Source: Chloroflexia bacterium SDU3-3 (GTDB lineage Bacteria; Chloroflexota; Chloroflexia; Chloroflexales; Roseiflexaceae). Taken from it: a DNA stretch of 64,000 nucleotides. The stretch's first letter is position 1, and each line of letters starts with the position of its first letter. The notes under the pieces are model-generated. The model was not told where the DNA came from, did not search any database, and saw only the letters and a list, made by a program, of their open reading frames with translations. Made by a program: the position numbers and the translations under genes. The stretch spans positions 186,001-250,000 of the forward strand of contig WBOU01000005.1 in the NCBI GenBank assembly GCA_009268125.1. Reading direction: 5' to 3'. This document shows positions 28,539 to 37,709 of the stretch, one piece after another.

Positions 28539-31500
28539 ATGTCGAACGATTTTGTCCACCTCCATGTTCATTCAGAATATAGCCTGCTAGATGGCTACGC
28601 CACCACCAAGGGCATCGTCGAGCGGGCCGCCGAGCTGGGCATGGACAGCATCGCCCTGACCGACCACGGCGTGATGTATGGCGCGATGGAGTTCTACACC
28701 AACGCCAAGAAGGCCAACATCAAGCCGATCATCGGCATGGAGGCCTACATGGCCCCCAACTCGATGAAAGACCCGATCGTCAAGGGGGGCAAGAACTACT
28801 ACCACCTGGTGCTGCTGGCCCAGAACGAGATCGGCTACGAGAACCTGGTGCGGCTCACCTCGCGCGCGCACCTGGATGGCATGAACCGCGGCGTGTTCGC
28901 CCGCCCGCGCATCGACTGGAACCTGCTGGAGCAGTACCACGAGGGCATCATCGCCACATCCTCCTGCATCGCTGGCGAGGTCATCCAGAAGCTCACCGCG
29001 CAGGACAAAAAGCAGGCCCGCGAGGTGGCGGCGCGCTACCGCGACCTGCTGGGGCCAGAGAACTACTACCTTGAGCTGCAGCTACACGGCAACACCCCCG
29101 AGCTAGAGCCGATCAACGACGAGCTGGTGCGCATCAGCCACGAGCTGGGCATCCCCCTGGTGGCCACCAACGACACGCACTTCATCCGTGCGCAGGATGT
29201 CGAGACCCAGGGCCGCGTGATGGCCATGGGCTTCAACCTGACGTACAAGGAGTTCTGCTCGAAAAGCTACCAGATGGATGAGACCTACCACATCATGTCG
29301 GCGGAGGAGATGTACCAGCGCTTCAAGCGCTACGGCACATCGCCGATCGAGAACACCCGCCGCATCGCCGACATGGTGCACCTCAAGCTCGACTTTGGCC
29401 GCGTGCAGCTGCCCGAGCTGAAGTTCATCCCCGAGGGCCACGACGCCGAGAGCTACCTGCGCGTGGTGTGCGAAGAGGGTCTGATGAAGCGCTTCGGCGG
29501 CCAGGTGCCCGAGGAGTACGTCAAGCGGCTCGACTACGAGCTGGACGTGATCAACGCCACCGGCTTCCCCGACTACATGCTGATCGTCTGGGACTACGTG
29601 AAGTTCGCCCGCTCCAACGGCATCCCCGCGCTGCCCCGTGGCTCGGCGGGCGCGTCGCTGGTGCTCTACAGCCTGTTCATCACCGATGTCGACCCGCTGA
29701 AGAACAAGCTGCTGTTCGAGCGCTTCCTCTCGCGCGAGCGCCTTGAGATGCCCGATATCGACACCGACTTCGCCGACTCGCGCCGCCCCGAGATCCTGGA
29801 CTACATCGCCCGCACCTACGGGCGCGAGAACGTGGCCCAGATCATCACCTACGGCACCCTGGGCGCGAAGGCCGCCCTGCGCGACATGGGCCGCGTGCTT
29901 GAGGTGCCGCTCAGCGATGTGGACCGCGTGGCCAAGCTCATCCCCACGCTGCCGGTGGGCACCACCATCGCCATGGCGCTAGAGCGCGTGCCCGAGCTGA
30001 AGCAGATCTACGACAACGAGCCGCAGCTGCACGAGCTGATCGACTGGGCGCGCAAGGTCGAGGGCCGCATGAAGAGCGTGGGCACCCACGCCTGCGGCAT
30101 TGTGGTCTCGCGCACCCCGCTGGAAAACATGGTGCCGCTCCAGCGCACATCCAAGGATGAGAACGCGGTGATGGCCGCGTTCGAAGGCCCCACCCTGGCC
30201 AAAATGGGCCTGCTGAAGATGGATATCCTCGGCCTCGCCAACCTCTCGATCGTGGCCGAGGCGCTCAAGTATATCGAGCAGACCACTGGACAGAAGATGT
30301 GGCTCGACCAGATCCCGCTGGAGGATCGGGCCACCTTCGAGAGCCTGGGCCGCGGCGAGACCAAAAACGTGTTCCAGCTGGAAAGCGCGGGCATGACGCG
30401 CTACCTGATGCAGCTGAAGCCCACCCGCGTTGAGGATCTCTACGCCATGGTGGCGCTCTACCGCCCCGGCCCGCTTGAGCAGATCCCAGTCTACATCCAC
30501 AACAAGAACAACCCGCGCGACATCAAGTACCTGCACCCCATCCTCAAGCCCATCCTAGAGGACACCTACGGCGTGATCGTGTACCAGGAGCAGATCATGC
30601 AGCTGCTCCAGAACATCGCCGAGTACACGCTGGGCGAAGCGTATATCGTGATCAAGGCGATCAGCAAGAAGAACAAAGAGCTGATGGCCGAGAACGGCAC
30701 GCGCTTCAAGAAGGGCTGCCTCTCCAAGGGCCTGACCGAGGCCCAGGCCGATCAGCTCTGGGAGCTGATCCTGCCCTTCGCCGGCTACTCGTTCAACCGG
30801 CCCCACGCCACGCTCTACGGCCTGCTCTCCTACCAGACCGCATGGCTGAAGACCAACTACCCCACCGAGTACCTGGCCGCCGTGCTCTCCGCCGCCGCAG
30901 GCGAGATCGAGGAGGTGGCCAAGTCGGTGGCCGAGTGCGCGCGGCTGGGCGTGGCCGTGCTGCCGCCCGACGTGAACCGCAGCGGCGAGGGCTTCACCCT
31001 GGAGCCGCTGCCCGACGGCCAGGCGCTCGACTACCCCAACCGCACCGGCATCCGCTTCGGCCTCTCGGCCATCCGCAACGTCGGCTCCGGCCCGGTGCAG
31101 TCGATCATCGAGGCGCGCGCACAGCACGGCGGATTCAGCTCGCTTGAGGATTTTTGCGACAAGGTGCCCCGCGCGGCGCTCAACAAGCGCGTGCTAGAAA
31201 GCCTGATCAAGTGCGGCGCGATGGACTCCATGCCCGGCACGCGCCACCAGAAGATGGCCATCCTGGATGCCGCTCTGAGCGCCGGGGTAGAGGCGCAGAA
31301 GTCGCGCGAGGCCGGGCAGGCCAGCATGTTCGACATGCTGGGCGGCGGCGACGCGGGCAGCGCGCCGGTGCACGCCATCCCGCTGCCGCCCATGCCGCGC
31401 ACCCCGCAGAGCGACAAAGAGGCGCTAGCCTGGGAAAAAGAGCTGCTGGGCATGTACACATCCGACCACCCGATCGCCCGCGCGCTCGACGGCATCGATA

Positions 31501-32327
31501 TGAGCCAGGTGACCACCATTGGCCGCCTAGGCGAGGATGAGAGCCTGGTGGGCCAGACGCTCACCTTCTGCGGCATGATCACCGGCACCCGCAAGCTGGC
31601 CACCAAGAAGGGCGACAGCATGCTGGTGGCCAGCTTCGAGGATATCGAGTCCTCGATCGAGCTCGTGGCCTTCCCTAAAACCTACGAGAAGTGCAAAGAC
31701 CTGCTGGTGGATGATGCGCTGCTCTGCATCACCGCCAAAGTCGATCGCGGGCGGCGCGACGACGCCATCCAGCTGCTGCTGGAGACCGCCAAGCCGATCG
31801 AGTCGGTCGAGCGCGCCGCGCCGAGCGCCGCTGAGCCTACGCCCACCGCGCTCGCAGAAGAGGTTTCCGCCATGCCTATCGACCAAGAGCCGCCGCATAT
31901 CGCCGAGTCGGCGCCGCCGCCATCCGCCGCACCCACGCCTGCCGCCAGCGCGGCCCCGGCTGCGCCCGCAGCACCGGTGCAGGTGATCAAATCGCGCGTG
32001 AAGGTGAATGTGGCCAGCGCCCACACCAGCGACAGCAACCATGGCAACGGCAACGGTGCCAGCAGCCCCAGCCCCAGCAGCTACGGGCCGCGCAGCACCC
32101 TGCGCATCTGGCTGCCCCACACCCGCGACTTCGACGCCGACGTGCAGATCATGCAGGACATCGACGACCTGCTGCGATCGAGCGAGGGCGAGGACGAGGT
32201 GCTGATCACCATCCAGAACAAAAACGCCCGCGTCGTCATCAAGCCCAACTACACCGTGCGCAGCACCGACGCCCTGCTGGCCCCGCTGCGCACCATGCTG
32301 GGCAGCGAGGCGGTTATCGTCGAGTAG
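28539..32327 (+). CDS. dnaE: DNA polymerase III subunit alpha
   Basis: 1262 residues from ATG 28539; the open frame extends upstream but MSNDFVHLHVHSEYSLLDG is the family N-terminus. Domains in order: PHP (HLHVHSEYS, ALTDHGVMYG, VATNDTHF), polymerase palm with MPDIDTDFADSRR carrying the catalytic aspartates, thumb and fingers (YRPGPLEQIP, YQEQIMQLLQ), a helix-hairpin-helix region around FCDKVPRAALNKR, an OB fold (TLTFCGMITGTRKLATKKG), a Pro/Ala-rich linker near 1120-1180, and a C-terminal domain. The PHP metal ligands appear largely kept. It is the replicative polymerase catalytic subunit and appears monocistronic. Confidence 0.97.
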   Translation: MSNDFVHLHVHSEYSLLDGYATTKGIVERAAELGMDSIALTDHGVMYGAMEFYTNAKKANIKPIIGMEAYMAPNSMKDPIVKGGKNYYHLVLLAQNEIGYENLVRLTSRAHLDGMNRGVFARPRIDWNLLEQYHEGIIATSSCIAGEVIQKLTAQDKKQAREVAARYRDLLGPENYYLELQLHGNTPELEPINDELVRISHELGIPLVATNDTHFIRAQDVETQGRVMAMGFNLTYKEFCSKSYQMDETYHIMSAEEMYQRFKRYGTSPIENTRRIADMVHLKLDFGRVQLPELKFIPEGHDAESYLRVVCEEGLMKRFGGQVPEEYVKRLDYELDVINATGFPDYMLIVWDYVKFARSNGIPALPRGSAGASLVLYSLFITDVDPLKNKLLFERFLSRERLEMPDIDTDFADSRRPEILDYIARTYGRENVAQIITYGTLGAKAALRDMGRVLEVPLSDVDRVAKLIPTLPVGTTIAMALERVPELKQIYDNEPQLHELIDWARKVEGRMKSVGTHACGIVVSRTPLENMVPLQRTSKDENAVMAAFEGPTLAKMGLLKMDILGLANLSIVAEALKYIEQTTGQKMWLDQIPLEDRATFESLGRGETKNVFQLESAGMTRYLMQLKPTRVEDLYAMVALYRPGPLEQIPVYIHNKNNPRDIKYLHPILKPILEDTYGVIVYQEQIMQLLQNIAEYTLGEAYIVIKAISKKNKELMAENGTRFKKGCLSKGLTEAQADQLWELILPFAGYSFNRPHATLYGLLSYQTAWLKTNYPTEYLAAVLSAAAGEIEEVAKSVAECARLGVAVLPPDVNRSGEGFTLEPLPDGQALDYPNRTGIRFGLSAIRNVGSGPVQSIIEARAQHGGFSSLEDFCDKVPRAALNKRVLESLIKCGAMDSMPGTRHQKMAILDAALSAGVEAQKSREAGQASMFDMLGGGDAGSAPVHAIPLPPMPRTPQSDKEALAWEKELLGMYTSDHPIARALDGIDMSQVTTIGRLGEDESLVGQTLTFCGMITGTRKLATKKGDSMLVASFEDIESSIELVAFPKTYEKCKDLLVDDALLCITAKVDRGRRDDAIQLLLETAKPIESVERAAPSAAEPTPTALAEEVSAMPIDQEPPHIAESAPPPSAAPTPAASAAPAAPAAPVQVIKSRVKVNVASAHTSDSNHGNGNGASSPSPSSYGPRSTLRIWLPHTRDFDADVQIMQDIDDLLRSSEGEDEVLITIQNKNARVVIKPNYTVRSTDALLAPLRTMLGSEAVIVE

Positions 32328-32342
32328 CGGGAATCCCCCCTA

Positions 32343-32395
32343 GCGATAGGCAGCGCGGGCTGGCCTGCAGCAGGCCAGCCCGCGCTGCCTATCGC
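32343..32395. repeat. Perfect 25-bp inverted repeat after dnaE
   Basis: Arms 32343-32367 and 32371-32395 are perfectly complementary, with a 3-base centre. The arms begin GCGATAGGCAGCGCGGG. There is no T-tract on either side (CACCCACACC follows), so it is either a U-less terminator for dnaE or a cruciform/REP-like element. Confidence 0.75.
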
Positions 32396-32474
32396 CACCC
32401 ACACCCTCGTGGCAGGCCAGCGTTTCGCACGGCAGCGCCGCGCCTGCGCGTATGCAGATAGGCAGAAGGTAGAG

Positions 32475-32480
32475 TATACT
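32475..32480 (+). promoter_or_regulatory. Possible -10 element for the methylase-like gene
   Basis: TATACT lies 40 bases before the start codon at 32520 in the sequence AGAGTATACTAAGG. The -35 is not clear. Confidence 0.35.
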
Positions 32481-32519
32481 AAGGGCCATGCCAAACCTTC
32501 AGCCAAGAGCTTGAACACT

Positions 32520-33632
32520 ATGAGCCTCGATCTCCCCTCCCCCGAACCAACCGACGAACCCCGCATCGCCCTAGACCCAGCACGCTTCGAGGAGCGGCTC
32601 CAGGCCCTGCTGGCGCTAGAGACCATCGGCGAGGTGCGCAGCGCCATCCCCCAGGTGCGCGAGGAGTGGCTCGCCAGCGAGCGTGCCGCCGAGGGCGATG
32701 AGAAGACGCTCAGCCTGCCGCCGGGGTTTCTGGGCCAGGCGCTCGACCAGATCAGCCAGGCGCTCACCATCGAGCGCGCCCGCTACTATATCGAGCGGCT
32801 GCGGCGGCTGGCCGGTGAGCCGCGCACCAACGGCGTGAACGACATTGACCTGAACCGCTGGAAGACCTACGCCGACATCCGGACCGACAGCCTCTGGCAG
32901 ATCGAACGGCGCGACACATCCGGCGCGCACACGGCGGGCTACTGGGGCAACTTCATCCCCCAGATCCCCAACCAGATGATGCAGCGCTACACCCGCAAGG
33001 GCGGCTGGGTGCTGGATGCCTTCGCCGGCTCGGGCACCAGCCTGATCGAGGCGCGCAGGCTTGGCCGCAACTGCATCGGCGTCGAGCTGCAGGAGCACGT
33101 GGCCCAGGGCTCGCGCGAGCGCCTAGACCGCGTGCCGAACCACAGCAGCGTAGCCACCGAGATCCACACCGCCGACAGCTCCACCTTCGACTTTGTGGCC
33201 GCGCTGCGCCGCCACGGCCAGCCCAAGGCCGATCTAGCCCTGCTCCACCCGCCCTACCACGACATCATCAAGTTCAGCGACGACCCCCACGACCTCTCCA
33301 ACTGCGAGTCCATCCCCAGCTTCCTCGACCGGCTTGGCCAGGTGGTGGAAAACGTGTCGCTGGCGCTCGAAGAGGGGGGATTTTTGGTGCTGGTGATCGG
33401 CGACAAGTACGCGCGCGGCGAGTGGCACCCGCTGGGGTTCCAGGCCATGCAGGTGGTGCAGCAGCAGGGCTTCATGCTCAAGAGCATCGTGGTAAAAAAT
33501 TTCGAGGAGACCACCGGCAAGCGCGCGCAGAAGGAGCTATGGCGCTACCGCGCGCTGGCTGGCGGCTTCTTTGTCTTCAAGCACGAGTATATCTTTGTGT
33601 TCGAGAAGCGTGGGCAGGAGCCCCAAGCCTAG
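32520..33632 (+). CDS. DNA methylase-like protein (N4-cytosine/N6-adenine type), orphan
   Basis: About 370 residues from ATG 32520 (MSLDLPSPEPT). An N-terminal helical region of about 130 residues precedes a methylase fold: GYWGNFIPQIPNQMMQRY (target/substrate region), VLDAFAGSGTSLIEA (motif I, SAM binding), and ALLHPPYHD in the place of the catalytic DPPY/SPPY motif IV. GGFLVLVIGDKYARGEWHPL follows. The motif order fits beta-class DNA methylases. His precedes PPY instead of Asp/Ser/Asn, so target base and activity are uncertain. No restriction endonuclease or specificity subunit is nearby, so it would be a solitary methylase. Confidence 0.75.
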   Translation: MSLDLPSPEPTDEPRIALDPARFEERLQALLALETIGEVRSAIPQVREEWLASERAAEGDEKTLSLPPGFLGQALDQISQALTIERARYYIERLRRLAGEPRTNGVNDIDLNRWKTYADIRTDSLWQIERRDTSGAHTAGYWGNFIPQIPNQMMQRYTRKGGWVLDAFAGSGTSLIEARRLGRNCIGVELQEHVAQGSRERLDRVPNHSSVATEIHTADSSTFDFVAALRRHGQPKADLALLHPPYHDIIKFSDDPHDLSNCESIPSFLDRLGQVVENVSLALEEGGFLVLVIGDKYARGEWHPLGFQAMQVVQQQGFMLKSIVVKNFEETTGKRAQKELWRYRALAGGFFVFKHEYIFVFEKRGQEPQA

Positions 33633-33659
33633 CTTCTACACCACAAGCAAGAGGAACCC

Positions 33660-34508
33660 ATGAGCGTACCGCAGCTTGTCACCCCCAGCTGGCTCGCCGA
33701 GCATCTTGGCGAGCCACATGTCCGCCCGATCGACGTTCGCTGGTATCTGACCGAGCCGGGCCGAGGTCGCCAGGAATATCTTGAGGCGCATATCCCCGGC
33801 GCGCCCTTCCTCGACATCGACGGCGACCTGGCCGCGCCGCGCGGCAGCGGCCCTGGCCGCCACCCGCTGCCCAGCGCCGAGCACTTCGCCGCCGCCGCCA
33901 GCCGCGCCGGGATCGGCCCCAGCACCCACGTGGTGGCCTACGACTCAAGCGGCGGGGCCTACGCCACGCGGCTGTGGTGGCTGCTGCGCTACTTTGGCCA
34001 CCAGCAGGTGTCGCTGCTAGATGGCGGCTGGATGGAGTGGCTAGCCCAGGGCTACCTTACCGAGGCGGGCACGCCCACCATCGCCCCCGCGCCCTTCGTG
34101 GCCAGCCCCACCCCCGGCCTAGTGGTGAACGCCGACCAGGTCGACATACTGCGCACCCAGCCCGGCGCGCTGGTGCTGGACGCCCGCGCCGCCGAGCGCT
34201 ACGAGGGCCGCAGCGAGCCGATCGACCCACGCGCCGGGCACATCCCAGGCGCGAAGTCGGCCCCCTTCGCCGCCAACCTGCGCGAGGATGGCAGCTTCAA
34301 AAGCCCCGAGGAGCTGAAAGCACAGTTCGCCGCGCTGGGGGCCGATGGGGCAGAGCAGATCGTGTGCTACTGCGGCTCGGGCGTGACCGCCACCCACAAC
34401 ATCTTCGCGCTGGCGCTGGCGGGCTACCCCGCCCCGCTGCTCTACGAGGGCTCGTGGTCCGACTGGAGCAGCGACCCAGCGCGCCCCGCGGCCACCGGCG
34501 GCGAGTAG
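33660..34508 (+). CDS. 3-mercaptopyruvate/thiosulfate sulfurtransferase (tandem rhodanese)
   Basis: 282 residues, the usual size of a two-domain rhodanese. The inactive N-terminal domain has RPIDVRWYL and GAPFLDIDGDLA. The C-terminal domain carries the catalytic loop CGSGVTA with Cys238. A CG[ST]GVT loop is typical of mercaptopyruvate sulfurtransferases, whereas thiosulfate sulfurtransferases usually have CRKGVT. A GAGGAACCC ribosome site lies just before the ATG, 27 bases after the methylase gene, so the two may be co-transcribed. Transcription ends at a strong bidirectional terminator. Confidence 0.9.
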   Translation: MSVPQLVTPSWLAEHLGEPHVRPIDVRWYLTEPGRGRQEYLEAHIPGAPFLDIDGDLAAPRGSGPGRHPLPSAEHFAAAASRAGIGPSTHVVAYDSSGGAYATRLWWLLRYFGHQQVSLLDGGWMEWLAQGYLTEAGTPTIAPAPFVASPTPGLVVNADQVDILRTQPGALVLDARAAERYEGRSEPIDPRAGHIPGAKSAPFAANLREDGSFKSPEELKAQFAALGADGAEQIVCYCGSGVTATHNIFALALAGYPAPLLYEGSWSDWSSDPARPAATGGE

Positions 34509-34526
34509 CGACGCGCAAAAAAACAA

Positions 34527-34560
34527 AATCCCCCAGGGGCCGAATGGCCCCTGGGGGATT
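34527..34560. terminator. Bidirectional intrinsic terminator
   Basis: AATCCCCCAGGGGCC (34527-34541) pairs perfectly with GGCCCCTGGGGGATT (34546-34560) with a GAAT loop. An A-rich left flank and T-rich right flank serve the convergent genes on both strands. Confidence 0.9.
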
Positions 34561-34570
34561 GTTGTCTGCG

Positions 34571-36796
34571 CTACTTCGTCACCAGCGGCAGGAAGACCGA
34601 GGTCTGCCCGACGCTAATCGCGCCCGCCTTCACGTCGCTCACGCCGCCCGACGTCAGCTTGACGCCATAGCTGCCCTGGGCAAGCGTGGTCGGCAGGGTG
34701 AAGGTCAGCTGGCCCTGGTTCACCAGCACCACGCCGGTCACCGCGATCTCGCTGCCATCGGGGCCAACCAGCGCCACCGCAGTGTCGCTGCCGAAGTTCT
34801 GGCCCGTCACCGTCACCGTCGCGGCCTCGCCCAGCGCCACCGTGCCAGGCGACACCGCGCCGATCGCCACCGAGGTATCCGACTTACGCAGCGATGTCGA
34901 GATCGCCCAGGTGGTGCTCGGCAGCCCCGCGTCCTGCGCGAACACGAAGCTGTGGGTGCCAGCCTTCAGCGGCACGCGCAGGGTGCTGACCGTACCGCGA
35001 CCAACCGGCCCACGCGCCAGCGCGAGGCCAGCCGCCGAGTCGATCTTGATCTGGCCAGAGCCGCTGTCGACCGTCACCACCACCTGGTAGGTGCCATCCA
35101 CCGGCGCGTTCAGCGTGATGGTCGACTGCAGGCCCGCCCCGCGCGAGATACCAGCCCAGTTCGACGGGATAGCGGCCACACCATACAGCACCAGATCATA
35201 GGCTATCTTGCCAGAGTTGGTGGCCGGAGCAACGATGTGGATCAGGTTGCGCCCCTTGGCCAGCGTGGTGCTGCCCCAGAACACCTCGGTGCCATACACC
35301 GTATCGGCGCTGTACACCTTGGCGTCGGCGTTGTAGATCTCCACCTTCATAGCATCAGCGGTCGCGCCATTCACCGCCAGGCGCATGTTCACCTGCGCGT
35401 CGCCGGTCAGGTACACCGGGATCCACTCCTCGGTAAACGCGTTGCCCGCGCCGCCCAGGGTCGAGCTCTTGGTGGCAAACGGCAGCGCGTCAGATTTCTG
35501 CTCGGTCGCGGCCACCGCCACGCTCCAGGTCGTCTGAGCCTGCGCTGGATCCTGCACCACCTGCAGCGTCTGCGCGCCGCCGGGCACAAAGGCGGTGAAC
35601 GTCACACCAGCGGTCGTCACCGTCTTGCGCACATAGTTGCCGCCCAGCAGGAACTGGTAGCGGCCTGCATCCGCGCCCAGGGTGAAGGTGTAGAGGCCGT
35701 TGGAGGGGAATACCAGCCGAATCCGCGAGATACCGTCGCCGTTATGCTGGGCGCTGCCATAGCTGGTGCCCTTCCAGGTGACCGGAACCTGCGACACGGC
35801 GCTGATCTGAACATTGTAGGCCATCGTACCAGCGTTGCCCGAGGCCACCACGTGGATCGAGTTGGCGCCTTCGGTCAGCCCAGCCGTCACCCATGCCGTC
35901 TCGCCGCCAAACACCGGCGAGCTTGTGAAGACCTTCTCGGCCCCGTTGTAGAGCACAAGGGTCAGCTTGTCGGTGGTAGCGCCGCTGGTCGCGATGCGGA
36001 TATTCACCGGCTGATCTGCCGCGATCTGCAGCGGGATGTGCTCCTCGGCGAAGAACGAGCCGCCACCGATCTGCTGCGTGCTCTCGCTGCTGGGCAGCGC
36101 ATCCACCCCGCCCACCGGGGTCAGGCCGATGCTCCACTCGGTGGTTGCGGCGGACGCCGCCTGCACCACCGTGAGCGTGTGCACGCCAGCCGACAGGTAG
36201 TAGGTCGTGTCAGCTGCCTTTGGGGCCTTGCCCGACACCACCGTCTTCCAGATCTCGCCGCTGTCAACCCGCAGCTGGTAGCTGCCCTTGGCGGCCTCCA
36301 GGGTAAAGCGGTAGAGGCCGCTCGTCGGGGCCGTTACCTGGGCCGCGCTCTGGGTGCTGCCGCTCTGGGCCACACCGCTGAGCGTCGGCACATCCTCGCC
36401 GAACTTCGGCGCGATGTCCAGCGCGTAGGCCTGCAGCGAGTAGCTCAGCGCGCTGCTGCTGGTGTTCTTCAGCACCAAGATGCCGCTCGGCGAGGGCAGC
36501 GTGGTGTAGCCCCACACCGTCTCGCCGGTGCGCGCCGTCCATGCTGCGCCATCCACGCCCTGGATGGTCACCTGGATCGCGTCGTTCGCCGCACCGCCGC
36601 TCACAGCAAAGCGGATATTTGCCGGGCCGCCGGTGTAGAACGAAAGCTGCTGCTGGCTGCCCGCAGGGATCGAGCCAGAGCTGTTGATCAGCTGCTCGCC
36701 TGGGTCGGCGGCCTTGGCTGGCACGGCGGTGAAGCCCACCGCGACCAGCGCGCAGAACAATACCCCAACAAACAACGAGCGGAGACGGACATTCAT
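34571..36796 (-). CDS. Secreted beta-repeat protein with IPT/TIG-like domain and LPLVTK C-terminus
   Basis: 741 residues from ATG 36796 with AAGGAGT eight bases upstream; a GTG directly before it is an alternative start. A Sec signal peptide (LFVGVLFCALVAVGFTAVPAKA) is followed by three degenerate repeats of about 200 residues, each with an N-terminal NIR/MRLAVxGA motif, a GxxxW turn, YxFTLxAxxGxYQ and TTW(S/A)I. Residues about 645-730 look like an IPT/TIG fold (GAVSPGTVALGEAATVTVTG, FGSDTAVALVGPDGSEI). The extreme C-terminus SVFLPLVTK matches tails of the secreted proteases downstream. No enzyme motif was seen; probably a cell-surface or adhesive protein. Confidence 0.82.
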   Translation of the reverse strand: MNVRLRSLFVGVLFCALVAVGFTAVPAKAADPGEQLINSSGSIPAGSQQQLSFYTGGPANIRFAVSGGAANDAIQVTIQGVDGAAWTARTGETVWGYTTLPSPSGILVLKNTSSSALSYSLQAYALDIAPKFGEDVPTLSGVAQSGSTQSAAQVTAPTSGLYRFTLEAAKGSYQLRVDSGEIWKTVVSGKAPKAADTTYYLSAGVHTLTVVQAASAATTEWSIGLTPVGGVDALPSSESTQQIGGGSFFAEEHIPLQIAADQPVNIRIATSGATTDKLTLVLYNGAEKVFTSSPVFGGETAWVTAGLTEGANSIHVVASGNAGTMAYNVQISAVSQVPVTWKGTSYGSAQHNGDGISRIRLVFPSNGLYTFTLGADAGRYQFLLGGNYVRKTVTTAGVTFTAFVPGGAQTLQVVQDPAQAQTTWSVAVAATEQKSDALPFATKSSTLGGAGNAFTEEWIPVYLTGDAQVNMRLAVNGATADAMKVEIYNADAKVYSADTVYGTEVFWGSTTLAKGRNLIHIVAPATNSGKIAYDLVLYGVAAIPSNWAGISRGAGLQSTITLNAPVDGTYQVVVTVDSGSGQIKIDSAAGLALARGPVGRGTVSTLRVPLKAGTHSFVFAQDAGLPSTTWAISTSLRKSDTSVAIGAVSPGTVALGEAATVTVTGQNFGSDTAVALVGPDGSEIAVTGVVLVNQGQLTFTLPTTLAQGSYGVKLTSGGVSDVKAGAISVGQTSVFLPLVTK

Positions 36797-37379
36797 CACG
36801 GTAACTCCTTACACTGGCAGGGGAGATCAGCTTGTACAATATCGTCGAACGGCAGCATCCAGCCAGGCGCACAAGATGTACACGCTACCGCGCAGCCCGC
36901 CACGCATCCTTGCGCCTGTGTAGGTATGTTCGAGCATACAGACACACTCTGACCTTTAAACAACAGACAAAGCCGCTTAGAGCATACCCAAAGAACTTGG
37001 GCGGGGGAATAGCCCGAAGGTACCGCCTAGTACTATGCTCCTATCTGAGTTAGGGTAGGACTTGACCTGCTCGCATACCAGCGTTCAGGACTTTCGGGCC
37101 GTATCGATTCCCACATCGCCCCTATAGCAAGATCGTCGCCGCCAAGGCTGCAAGAAGCATCCAAGCAAAAAAACTGGTACCGCGCAGATCACCGCTCGCT
37201 GGCTGGTTGACTCGCCTTCGCGTCTTCGTGGGAGACCGGTTCTTTTGTCCCCTTAGTGTCTTGGAGCCTTGGTGGTAAAACATGCTGCCGAACAAAGAAC
37301 GCAGAGGCCCCGCAGCTCGGCCAAAAGGCGTGGTCGCACCCGCGCGAGATGTGGTACAATAGCCCGGAAAGGCAAAGAC
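36797..37379. other. Long divergent intergenic region with a dispersed-repeat copy
   Basis: About 580 bases between the secreted repeat protein and the ileS leader. A reverse-orientation copy of the dispersed repeat lies at 37212-37281 (CTTCGCGTCTTCGTGG ... GGAGCCTTGGTGGTAAA). A TACAAT -10-like hexamer (37355-37360) stands where the ileS transcript could start. Nothing else is recognised. Confidence 0.5.
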
Positions 37380-37663
37380 GGAGACGAGTAGGCAGCCCCT
37401 GGCTGGTCTAGCGAGCGCACACCCGGTGCAAGGTGCGCCCACCCACCTGTCGAACATCCCTCCCGAGCCGGCCAGTGAACGGCCCAGCGGCCCCCGCCGC
37501 CCCAGGCCCAGTAGCCGCGCCCGCCCTCGCCCGGCGTTACCACGGCGGCGGTGTGCTAGCACCGCACCGAGCGCCCCTGCCCCGCACCATGCGGCACAGC
37601 GGGGGAAGCAGGGTGGTACCACGGGGTTTTTCGCCTCGTCCCTGGTTGGGGGCGGGGTTTTTT
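37380..37663 (+). promoter_or_regulatory. T-box riboswitch of ileS
   Basis: The T-box core AGGGTGGTACCACGG (37610-37624) is followed by an intrinsic terminator: CCTCGTCCC (37634-37642) pairs with GGGGCGGGG (37649-37657), then TTTTTT. The TGGT bulge (37614-37617) would pair with the ACCA end of uncharged tRNA. In stem I an AGTA (37387-37390) faces GAACATC, giving ATC (37456-37458) as the probable isoleucine specifier codon. Uncharged tRNA-Ile would favour the antiterminator and allow ileS transcription. T-boxes on aminoacyl-tRNA synthetase genes are known in Chloroflexi. Confidence 0.9.
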
Positions 37664-37709
37664 GTTGTGTTCTGGGGTCAGCCCCAACGAGTGGGCAGGA
37701 GGAAGCCCG

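Noticed and set aside
33974..36952. Long plus-strand open frame across the sulfurtransferase and secreted repeat protein
   Set aside because: It crosses a strong terminator and two real genes on different strands, with no recognisable protein features.
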